From the NCBI GenBank assembly GCA_947497265.1, contig CANMFP010000001.1, positions 62,001 through 126,000 of the forward strand: 64,000 bases of DNA. Reading direction: 5' to 3'. Shown piece by piece: positions 57,749-64,000 of this stretch. The position numbers and the translations under genes were made by a program. This stretch comes from an uncultured Isoptericola sp. (lineage in GTDB: Bacteria; Actinomycetota; Actinomycetes; Actinomycetales; Cellulomonadaceae). The notes under the pieces were generated by a model. That model had not been told where the DNA came from. It did not search any database and saw only the letters and a program-made list of their open reading frames with translations. Every line of letters begins with the position of its first letter. Position 1 is the stretch's first letter.

Positions 57749-58249
57749 CTACAGCTCGATGACGGGTGTCGTGATGGGGACGTCGTCCTGCTCGACGAGC
57801 AGGCTGGCCAGTCCGCGCGGCACGTCCTCGAGGACGAACCGTCCGTCGTCGTCCGCGGTGCTGCGGTGGTCGCCGTCGGGACGGCGCAGGACGATCGTCA
57901 GCGTGTCCGCGGGCGCGATCCAGCCGTCGACACGCACCGTCCGCGGAGTGTTGCCCGGAGACAGCGCGATCATCACGGTGAGCCGTTCGTGCGTGAAGGT
58001 GATGGTGCGGGTCTCGAGCGGCGGCGCGTCGCTGCGTACCGTGCCCGCGGGCGCCTCGAGGACCATGAGCTCCATGACCTCCGACTCGAGGCCTGCGAGG
58101 GTGATGGCGAACAGCGACCGCTCGACGAGCCCGTCCGGCACCGGGTCGAGGCGCTCGTCCAGCTCAGCGAGCCGGGCGAGCAGGGCGACGTCCGAGGCGT
58201 CCAGCGGGTCCTCCGCTCCGGGGACGTCGTCGAAGTAGGTCATGTCCAT
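57749..58249 (-). CDS. Small two-part protein of unknown function in the sigma-S8-CHAT cassette
   Basis: 166 residues, acidic, no membrane segment. The N-terminal half is helical (ASDVALLARLAELDERLDPVPDGLVERSLFAITLAGLESEVMELM). The C-terminal half looks like a small beta-sandwich of the carboxypeptidase-regulatory type (VRVDGWIAPADTLTIVLRRP, FVLEDVPRGLASLLVE). Lying just after the sigma gene, it could be its anti-sigma or sensing partner, although it lacks a zinc-binding anti-sigma motif. Start: ATG 58249 with GGGGAG five bases upstream, or ATG 58243, which overlaps the sigma stop (ATGA). Confidence 0.65.
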   Translation of the reverse strand: MDMTYFDDVPGAEDPLDASDVALLARLAELDERLDPVPDGLVERSLFAITLAGLESEVMELMVLEAPAGTVRSDAPPLETRTITFTHERLTVMIALSPGNTPRTVRVDGWIAPADTLTIVLRRPDGDHRSTADDDGRFVLEDVPRGLASLLVEQDDVPITTPVIEL

Positions 58250-58848
58250 GAGGTCTCCCCGTGCTCGGTGAGGAGGGTGCGTAGCTTGGCGAGGCACCGT
58301 CCCCGGGTGGCGCCGATGCTCCCGACCGGCATGCCGATCGCGGCGGAGATGGACCGGTAGTCCGGACGGTCGGCGAGGGAGACGAGGCGCAGCAGCTCCT
58401 GGCACCGTGCCGGCAGCTCGCGCAGCGCACCCCACAGCAGCCGGTCGCGCTCGTTCCGCAGGACCTCTGCCTCCGGACCCGGGGTCGGGTCAGGCAGGGT
58501 CGCGGAGGTCTCGGTGTCGTCGTCGGGCAGGTCCGTGCGCCGCTGCTCGTCGGCACGTGCCTTGCGGACGACCTCCCAGGCGGCGCGCCGTGCCGTCACC
58601 AGCAGCCACTTGAGTGTGGCCTTCGGTTCGGAGATCGAGTCCACGTGGCTCACGAGCGCCGCCCACGTCTGCTGGACGACGTCGTCGGCCGCCTCGCGAG
58701 GCACGCCCTGGGCGCGCACCGTCCGCCACAGCAGCGGGGTCGCCTCGCGGACGAACTCCCGCATGGCGTCCGTGCGGCCGTCGCGATAGCCCAGCAGGGC
58801 TGCCGCCGCTCGGTCACCGAGGCTCTCCGTCTCGGGTGGGCTGGTCAT
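58240..58848 (-). CDS. ECF-type RNA polymerase sigma factor
   Basis: About 202 residues. Region 2 is visible as MREFVREATPLLWRTVRAQGVPREAADDVVQQTWAALVSHVDSI, with the DDVVQQTW core. Region 4 is LRELPARCQELLRLVSLADRPDYRSISAAIGMPVGSIGATRGRCLAKLR, a helix-turn-helix. It probably directs transcription of the S8 and CHAT genes downstream. The ATG at 58848 is preferred because codons upstream are atypical for the genome (GGA, CGA, CTA). An ATG at 58953 has a strong GGAGGG and would add 35 low-complexity residues. Confidence 0.88.
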   Translation of the reverse strand: MTSPPETESLGDRAAAALLGYRDGRTDAMREFVREATPLLWRTVRAQGVPREAADDVVQQTWAALVSHVDSISEPKATLKWLLVTARRAAWEVVRKARADEQRRTDLPDDDTETSATLPDPTPGPEAEVLRNERDRLLWGALRELPARCQELLRLVSLADRPDYRSISAAIGMPVGSIGATRGRCLAKLRTLLTEHGETSWT

Positions 58849-59050
58849 CTCTCGTCGCGCGTCCTCGTGGTCCTGGCTGCCGGACGCTCCGGCGGCTGCC
58901 CACGAGCCTAGGGCGGGGCGTGGGGACGCGCGGCGTCCTCCGGGTCCGCCCATGACATTTCACCCTCCGCACGATCAGCTCTGTCGTGGGGAGGGAGGCA
59001 GCAGGGCTCTGTCTGATACATCGACCCACGATCGTCCCGGGCCGGGAACG

Positions 59051-59093
59051 ACGACGGCCCGGCACCCTCGCGAGAAGGGCACCGGGCCGTCGT
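59051..59093 (-). terminator. Terminator of rplK-rplA
   Basis: Twelve perfect pairs (59051-59062 with 59082-59093) and a loop with a further CCCT/AGGG pairing, 17 nt after the rplA stop. It separates rplKA from the sigma-S8-CHAT cassette. Confidence 0.82.
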
Positions 59094-59109
59094 GGCGCGG
59101 AGAGCGGTG

Positions 59110-59817
59110 TCAGCTCTCCATCAGGCGCGTGGTGCGCGACTGGTCGAGCGGGATGCCCGGGCCGAACGTCGTCGCCAGCGTCGCCTTCGTGATGTAGCGG
59201 CCCTTCGAGGACGACGGCTTGAGCCGCAGGACCTCGTCCAGGGCGGCGCCGTAGTTCTCCACCAGCTGCTCCTCGGAGAACGAGGCCTTGCCGATGATGA
59301 AGTGGAGGTTCGCGTGCTTGTCGACGCGGAACTCGATCTTGCCGCCCTTGATGTCGTTCACGGCCTTGGTGACGTCCATGGTCACGGTGCCGGTCTTCGG
59401 GTTCGGCATGAGGCCGCGGGGACCGAGGACCTTGCCGAGACGACCGACCTTGCCCATGAGGTCCGGCGTGGCCACGGCCGCGTCGAAGTCGGTGTAGCCG
59501 CCGGCGACCTTGGCGATGAGGTCGTCGCCGCCGACCTCGTCGGCGCCGGCCGCCATGGCCTCCTCGGCCTTCGGGCCGTTCGCGAACACGACCACGCGAG
59601 CGGTCTTGCCCGTGCCGTGCGGCAGGTTGACCGTGCCGCGGACCAGCTGGTCCGCCTTGCGCGGGTCGACGCCGAGGCGGAAGGCCACCTCGAGGGTCGC
59701 GTCCGCCTTCGAGGAGGCGGACTCCTTCGCCAGCTTCACGGCCTCGAGGGGCGTGTAGAGGTTCTCGCGGTCGATCTTCGCCGCGGCGGCGCGGTACGCC
59801 TTGCTGCGCTGTGCCAT
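59110..59817 (-). CDS. rplA: 50S ribosomal protein L1
   Basis: 235 residues. [36 protein letters not shown] and [22 protein letters not shown] are L1 of the ribosomal stalk. The ATG at 59817 has AAGGAG eight bases upstream; an ATG at 59823 is too close to that site. Normally rplJ follows soon after; here a 6-kb cassette intervenes. Confidence 0.97.
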   Translation of the reverse strand: MAQRSKAYRAAAAKIDRENLYTPLEAVKLAKESASSKADATLEVAFRLGVDPRKADQLVRGTVNLPHGTGKTARVVVFANGPKAEEAMAAGADEVGGDDLIAKVAGGYTDFDAAVATPDLMGKVGRLGKVLGPRGLMPNPKTGTVTMDVTKAVNDIKGGKIEFRVDKHANLHFIIGKASFSEEQLVENYGAALDEVLRLKPSSSKGRYITKATLATTFGPGIPLDQSRTTRLMES

Positions 59818-59926
59818 CTGCATGTCTCCTTGCTGCAGTCGTGGTTCGTCGGGTCTGCGCAGACCCTCCCACGTGCCCGACGACTGTCGTCGGGACTTGT
59901 CGTCCCTGGTGGGACTCCGGCGGTCG

Positions 59927-60358
59927 TCAGTCCGCGACGGTGATGCCCATCGAACGGGCGGTGCCCGCGATGATCTTCTTCGCGGACTCGATGTCGTTCG
60001 CGTTGATGTCCGGCATCTTGGTCTCGGCGATCTCCCGGACCTGGTCCTGGGTGAGCTGAGCGACCTTGTCCGTGTGCGGCGTCGCCGAGCCCTTGGTCAC
60101 ACCGGCGGCCTTCTTGATGAGCTCCGCGGCCGGCGGGGTCTTCGTGATGAACGTGAAGGAGCGGTCCTCGTAGACCGTGATCTCCACCGGCACCACGTTG
60201 CCGCGCTGCGACTCGGTGGCCGCGTTGTAGGCCTTGCAGAACTCCATGATGTTCACGCCGTGCTGACCCAGTGCGGGCCCGATCGGCGGGGCGGGGTTCG
60301 CGGCCCCGGCCTGGATCTGGAGCTTGATGAGACCGGCGACCTTCTTCTTGGGAGGCAT
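59927..60358 (-). CDS. rplK: 50S ribosomal protein L11
   Basis: 143 residues. [47 protein letters not shown] is L11, which binds the GTPase-associated rRNA and is needed for thiostrepton action and RelA activation. The proline-rich N-terminal region is intact. Confidence 0.98.
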   Translation of the reverse strand: MPPKKKVAGLIKLQIQAGAANPAPPIGPALGQHGVNIMEFCKAYNAATESQRGNVVPVEITVYEDRSFTFITKTPPAAELIKKAAGVTKGSATPHTDKVAQLTQDQVREIAETKMPDINANDIESAKKIIAGTARSMGITVAD

Positions 60359-60454
60359 GGTGCTTCCCCTCTCTGTGTCATGGGCCGACGCCGTGGGCGA
60401 TGACCCGGTTGCATGACGTCGTTCGTGCGGAGGGCCGGAGGTCCGGCGCTCCGG

Positions 60455-61222
60455 TCAGATCTTGGCGACCTGGTTGAACGACAGCTCGACCGGGGTCTCC
60501 CGGCCGAAGATGGAGACGAGGACCTTGAGCTTCTGGGCCTCGGCGTTGATCTCGGAGATCGTGGCGGGCAGCGTGTCGAACGGACCGTCCGTGACGGTCA
60601 CCGACTCGCCGACCTCGAAGTCGACCTCGATGGAGGGCTGCGCGGACGCGCCTCCGGTCGCCCCGCCGGCGCCGCCGGCGGACGGCTTGGCGGGCGAGTC
60701 CTCGAGCATCGTCGGGGCGAGCATCCCGAAGACCTCGTCCAGCGACAGCGGGACGGGCTGGTGGGTGTGGCCCACGAAGCCGGTGACTCCCGGCGTGTGA
60801 CGCACGGCGCCCCACGACTCGTCGGTGAGGTCCATGCGCACCAGGACGTAACCGGGGATCCGGACGCGGCGGACGGTCTTCTTCTGCGCGTTCTTGATCT
60901 CGGTCACCTCCTCCATGGGGACCTCCACCTGGAAGATGTAGTCCTCCATGTTGAGGCTCTGGGTGCGGTTCTCGAGGTTCGCCTTCACTCGGTTCTCGTA
61001 GCCCGCGTAGGAGTGGATGACGTACCAGTCACCGAGCTGCGCGCGCAGCATGCGACGGAGCTCGTCGGCGGGGTCCTCGATCTCCGCGGTGACGTCCGCG
61101 TCGTCAGAAGTGGCCGCAGCCTCCTCGTCGGCCACGGGCGCGTCGTTGTCGGCCTCGACGCCGGTGGCGTCGGGCTGCGTGGGGTCGACGTTCTCCGCCT
61201 GCTCCAGAGGGTCCTGGGACAC
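60455..61222 (-). CDS. nusG: Transcription termination/antitermination protein NusG
   Basis: 255 residues. The NGN domain begins at [21 protein letters not shown]. It is followed by [38 protein letters not shown] and the C-terminal KOW domain [49 protein letters not shown]. An acidic N-terminal extension of about 85 residues and a Gly/Ala-rich loop ([14 protein letters not shown]) between the domains make it longer than E. coli NusG (181). It starts with GTG and follows secE by 64 bp. Confidence 0.97.
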   Translation of the reverse strand: MSQDPLEQAENVDPTQPDATGVEADNDAPVADEEAAATSDDADVTAEIEDPADELRRMLRAQLGDWYVIHSYAGYENRVKANLENRTQSLNMEDYIFQVEVPMEEVTEIKNAQKKTVRRVRIPGYVLVRMDLTDESWGAVRHTPGVTGFVGHTHQPVPLSLDEVFGMLAPTMLEDSPAKPSAGGAGGATGGASAQPSIEVDFEVGESVTVTDGPFDTLPATISEINAEAQKLKVLVSIFGRETPVELSFNQVAKI

Positions 61223-61286
61223 GAACGAACCTGCTTTCTGACTTCGGATGTGGGTTGCGGCCCGGGCGATCGTGGGCTGGACGGGA

Positions 61287-61541
61287 TCAGTTCCCGAAGA
61301 GCCAGCCGGCACCCTGGCCGACGACGAGGTCGAGCCCGGTGATGAAGAGCATCGCCACCGTGACGAACACGATCACGACGATCGTGTAGTTGATCAGCTC
61401 CGACCGGGTCGGGGTGACGACCTTGCGGAGCTCACCCACGACCTGCCGGACGAACAGCGCGATGCGGGCGAAGACGCCACGACGCTCCTTGCCCGTTCCG
61501 GCACCGTGCGTCCCAGCGGCCTCAGCCGGCAACTCGCTCAC
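61287..61541 (-). CDS. secE: Preprotein translocase subunit SecE
   Basis: 84 residues. An amphipathic helix ([32 protein letters not shown]) is followed by one transmembrane segment ([22 protein letters not shown]). It partners SecY. The GTG start lies about 140 bp downstream of tRNA-Trp, the common tRNA-secE-nusG arrangement. Confidence 0.96.
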   Translation of the reverse strand: MSELPAEAAGTHGAGTGKERRGVFARIALFVRQVVGELRKVVTPTRSELINYTIVVIVFVTVAMLFITGLDLVVGQGAGWLFGN

Positions 61542-61678
61542 TTCGACCTACCCCGTTTCGCGATCACACCGCAGCCACGCCGCCTGCCGGCGACGTACCC
61601 ACGGCACAGACTCCTGGCGTTCGGGTCACACATGTCGCATGGCCCCGCTGCGCGCGGCCCCGCGGGGGATCACGCTGG

Positions 61679-61751
61679 CAGGGTAGACAGGACTCGAACC
61701 TGCAACCTGCGGTTTTGGAGACCGCTGCGCTACCAATTGCGCCACTACCCT
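61679..61751 (-). tRNA. tRNA-Trp (CCA anticodon)
   Basis: 73 nt. The acceptor arms AGGGTAG and CTACCCT pair fully, with discriminator G. The D arm is GCGC-AATTGGTA-GCGC. The anticodon stem GCGGT/ACCGC encloses CTCCAAA with CCA. The T arm is GCAGG-TTCGAGT-CCTGT. The CCA end is not encoded. It is upstream of secE on the same strand. Confidence 0.96.
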
Positions 61752-61944
61752 TCGTGCCCGACGACGTCGCGCCGGTCGAGCCCTGTGAGGGCGCGGTCCA
61801 GCATGGCGGCCGTCAACCACCGAGGGACAACTGTACGCGACGCGACGCCATGGGTCGAACCATGCCGTGTCCACCGACCGGTGGACGCCACGTCCCACCG
61901 TACGGACGTCCCGCCCGCCCCCGCCCTCGCACCAGGGTGGATCC

Positions 61945-62898
61945 ATGGACACCACACGACGTGAGACCAGATCGGTCATCGACGTTCGAGGACTACGCAA
62001 ACGCTATGGCACCAAGCAGGCCGTCGACGGCCTCGACCTGCGGGTCGACCAGGGAGAGATCTTCGCCGTCCTCGGCCCCAACGGCGCAGGGAAGACGACC
62101 ACCGTCGAGATCCTCGAGGGGTTCCGCGACCGCGACTCCGGTGAGGTCACCGTGCTCGGCCAGGACCCCGCGTCCGGCGGTCGCGCCTGGCGCAGCCGCC
62201 TCGGCGTCGTCCTGCAGGACTCCCGCGACCAGGTCGAGCTGACCGTCCGCGAGCTCGTACGCCACTTCGCCGGGTTCTACCCGGCCGGGCGAGACCCCGA
62301 GGAGGTGATCGACGCCGTCGGCCTCCGGGAGAAGGAGTCGACACGTGCCCGTCACCTCTCCGGCGGGCAGCGCCGCCGGCTCGACGTCGCCCTCGGGATC
62401 GTGGGCCGTCCCGAGCTGCTCTTCCTCGACGAGCCGACCACGGGCTTCGACCCTCAGGCCCGTCGCTCGTTCTGGGAGCTCGTGCGCTCGCTGCGCGAGG
62501 ACGGCACGACGATCCTGCTGACCACCCACTACCTCGACGAGGCAGCGTTCCTCGCCGACCGCGTCGCGGTGGTGCGCGACGGTCGCGTCGTCGCCCTCGA
62601 CACGCCCGACGCGCTCGGCGGACCGCAGGCCCGGCGCCCCGTCGTCCGCTGGACCGGGCCCGACGGCACCACCCACGCCGAACGCACCACGCACCCCGAA
62701 CGGTTGGTCGCCGAGCTCACAGCGAACGGCGCCCTCGACGGAGAGGCACCCGGCCTGCAGGTCGAGCACCCGAGCCTCGAGGACGTGTACCTCGAGCTCA
62801 TCGGAACGGCCGCACCGACCACCGCAAGCACCACCGCAACCACCACCGCACCCGAAGGGTCCACGCAGGGCCGCTCCACCGAGGAGGTCGCACGATGA
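61945..62898 (+). CDS. ABC transporter ATP-binding protein (DrrA-like exporter)
   Basis: 317 residues. Walker A is LGPNGAGKTTTVE, the signature LSGGQRRRLDVALGI, Walker B LLFLDEPTTGFD and the H-loop TTHYLDEA. The C-terminal extension after residue 230 is like that of DrrA/antibiotic-exporter subunits and ends in a Thr/Ala-rich tail. It couples ATP hydrolysis to the permease encoded next, with an ATGA overlap. The substrate is unknown. It faces away from the tRNA-Trp gene. Confidence 0.93.
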   Translation: MDTTRRETRSVIDVRGLRKRYGTKQAVDGLDLRVDQGEIFAVLGPNGAGKTTTVEILEGFRDRDSGEVTVLGQDPASGGRAWRSRLGVVLQDSRDQVELTVRELVRHFAGFYPAGRDPEEVIDAVGLREKESTRARHLSGGQRRRLDVALGIVGRPELLFLDEPTTGFDPQARRSFWELVRSLREDGTTILLTTHYLDEAAFLADRVAVVRDGRVVALDTPDALGGPQARRPVVRWTGPDGTTHAERTTHPERLVAELTANGALDGEAPGLQVEHPSLEDVYLELIGTAAPTTASTTATTTAPEGSTQGRSTEEVAR

Positions 62899-63752
62899 GC
62901 GCCACAGCACCCCCGGACGACGCCCGGGCCACAGCAGGCCTGCGGCTGCCGTCCGCCGCGCGGCTCGGGATCGACCGCACGGGGATCGAGCTTCGCGCGT
63001 TCGTCCGCGAGCGCGACGCGGTGATCTTCATCTTCACGTACCCGCTCATCATGATGGTGATCTTCGCGACGGTCTTCAGCGGCCAGGACCAGAGCGCGGA
63101 CGGCTACGGCGTGCCGTTCGCGCAGTACTTCCTGCCGGGGATGGTCGCGACCGGCATCATGCTGACCAGCTTCCAGTCGCTCGCGACCTCCATCGCGGTC
63201 GAGCGCGACGACGGCACGCTCAAGCGCCTGCGCGCCACCCCTCTGCCCGCCGTGAGCTACTTCTACGGCAAGATCGGGCTCATCCTGCTGACGACGATCG
63301 TGCAGACGTCCCTCCTGCTCGTGCTCGCCGCGACGGTGTACGACGTACCGATGCCGGCGGACGTCTCCTCGTGGGCCACGTTCGCGTGGGTGTTCGTGCT
63401 GGGCACCACGACCGGCACGATCTGCGGGGTGGCGTTCTCGTCGCTGCCGCGATCCGGGAAGTCCGCGACCGCCGTCGTGACCCCCGTCGTGCTCGTGCTG
63501 CAGTTCATCTCCGGGGTCTTCTTCGCGTTCTTCGCCCTGCCGTCCTGGATGCAGACGGTCGCCTCGGTCTTCCCGCTCAAGTGGATGGCGCAGGGCATGC
63601 GCTCGGTCTTCCTGCCCCACGACGCGCAGGTGCTCGAGGTGGCCGGCACCTGGCAGCACGGCGCGACGGCTGCTGTACTGGGCGCATGGCTGGTGGTGGG
63701 TCTCGTGGTCGGCATCCGCACGTTCCGCTGGCGGCGTCGTGACGACGGCTGA
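62895..63752 (+). CDS. ABC-2 type transporter permease
   Basis: 285 residues with about six hydrophobic segments (DAVIFIFTYPLIMMVIFATVF, FLPGMVATGIMLTSFQSL, IGLILLTTIVQTSLLLVLAA, FAWVFVLGTTTGTICGVAF, VVLVLQFISGVFFAFFALP, AAVLGAWLVVGLVVGI). The RDDGTLKRLRATPLPAVSYF loop is the ABC-2 family mark. It forms the membrane channel for the ATP-binding protein upstream. Confidence 0.92.
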   Translation: MSATAPPDDARATAGLRLPSAARLGIDRTGIELRAFVRERDAVIFIFTYPLIMMVIFATVFSGQDQSADGYGVPFAQYFLPGMVATGIMLTSFQSLATSIAVERDDGTLKRLRATPLPAVSYFYGKIGLILLTTIVQTSLLLVLAATVYDVPMPADVSSWATFAWVFVLGTTTGTICGVAFSSLPRSGKSATAVVTPVVLVLQFISGVFFAFFALPSWMQTVASVFPLKWMAQGMRSVFLPHDAQVLEVAGTWQHGATAAVLGAWLVVGLVVGIRTFRWRRRDDG

Positions 63753-64000
63753 CCCGACGGGCGGCCACCTCGACGCCGGGCCGTCCGGCGACCTCGGCGA
63801 CGACTGGGACCGGCAGGTGGTCTGGTGGGACGTCGCCTTCGTCGCGATCGTCCTGCTGACGGCCGTCGCCCTGCCGCTGAGCGGGCAGTCCGGCCGCGAG
63901 CTGTGGGTCGCCTACGGGGCGATGGCAGCCATCCTCGCCGCCTATGCGGCGTGGGGCGCACCGGCGGCCCGGTCGCGGGACCAACGACGCGCAGCCGTCT
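63739..64000 (+). CDS. Membrane protein, probable sensor histidine kinase (5' part only)
   Basis: The GTG at 63739 opens a frame of at least 87 residues that runs off the window. It overlaps the permease stop by 14 bp. After a hydrophilic start (HLDAGPSGDLGDDWDRQVVWWD) there are two hydrophobic segments (VAFVAIVLLTAVALPL and WVAYGAMAAILAAYAAWGA). This N-terminal layout behind an ABC-2 exporter pair is typical of DesK-type histidine kinases, but no catalytic motif is inside the window, so the kinase call is an inference from context. Confidence 0.6.
   Translation, partial: MTTADPTGGHLDAGPSGDLGDDWDRQVVWWDVAFVAIVLLTAVALPLSGQSGRELWVAYGAMAAILAAYAAWGAPAARSRDQRRAAV

Noticed and set aside
58849-58953. 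Longer sigma factor starting at 58953
   Set aside because: It has a strong ribosome-binding sequence, but the added codons (GGA, CGA, CTA, CCA) and low-complexity product look non-coding; kept as an alternative.
53296-58953. Cassette as a recently acquired mobile island
   Set aside because: No transposase, integrase, flanking repeats or clear drop in GC was seen. Foreign origin remains possible but is not shown.
61679-61751. tRNA-Trp as a phage or island integration site
   Set aside because: No integrase, no direct repeat of the tRNA 3' end in the window, and ordinary neighbours on both sides.
61752-61944. Promoter for tRNA-Trp with TTGACG -35
   Set aside because: The hexamer exists on the minus strand, but 17 bp downstream is CGCCCT, not a plausible -10.

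Overview
The window is high-GC actinobacterial chromosome. The gene content and order (rplK-rplA, rplJ-rplL, rpoB-rpoC, rpsL-rpsG-fusA-tuf, then the complete S10-spc-alpha ribosomal superoperon on one strand), the F420-type oxidoreductase, the bifunctional NAD(P)H-hydrate repair enzyme and the frequent GTG/TTG starts fit the order Micrococcales. A Cellulomonadaceae/Promicromonosporaceae-like organism is my best guess; this is an inference from gene content, not a database match.

Left part (1-17980), housekeeping and accessory genes. On the minus strand, a TetR regulator, alr, tsaE, tsaB, rimI and a two-domain rhodanese form a run with mostly 4-nt stop/start overlaps. A short-chain dehydrogenase diverges from the TetR gene across two copies of an 11-14 bp operator-like sequence. 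Then come an RluA-type pseudouridine synthase, a glutathione peroxidase, a GNAT gene broken by one missing base, a bifunctional NAD(P)H-hydrate epimerase/dehydratase, an LLM-class oxidoreductase, acpS, a MazG-like gene, glmS, coaA, a DedA protein, def and glmM. Several gaps hold unusual repeats: a 22-bp perfect hairpin (679-754), two members of a long palindromic element (2926-3009 and 10994-11067) and an 88-bp tandem repeat that begins at the glmS stop codon (11836-12062).

Middle part (18037-53000), translation and transcription machinery, almost all on the minus strand. It runs rplM-rpsI, then truA, a ROK-family kinase and an alpha/beta hydrolase, then rplQ-rpoA-rpsK-rpsM-rpmJ-infA, map-adk-secY, rplO to rpsH, rpsN(Z) to rplN, rpsQ to rpsJ, tuf-fusA-rpsG-rpsL, rpoC-rpoB and rplL-rplJ. 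rpsD is not in the alpha operon. Strong promoter-like pairs precede rplM, infA, rpsL and rpoB. Long GC-rich hairpins close several units, and one unusually strong hairpin sits inside the alpha operon between rpsK and rpoA.

Right part (53296-64000). A four-gene cassette interrupts the ribosomal cluster between rplJ and rplA. It holds an ECF-like sigma factor, a small two-part protein of unknown function, a subtilisin-family (S8) protease whose linker contains ten perfect PFTSH pentapeptides, and a TPR-CHAT (caspase-like) protease. This is the most novel element of the window and looks like a regulated two-protease module. After it come rplA, rplK, nusG, secE and tRNA-Trp. On the plus strand, an ABC-2 type exporter pair and the start of a probable sensor histidine kinase run off the window edge.
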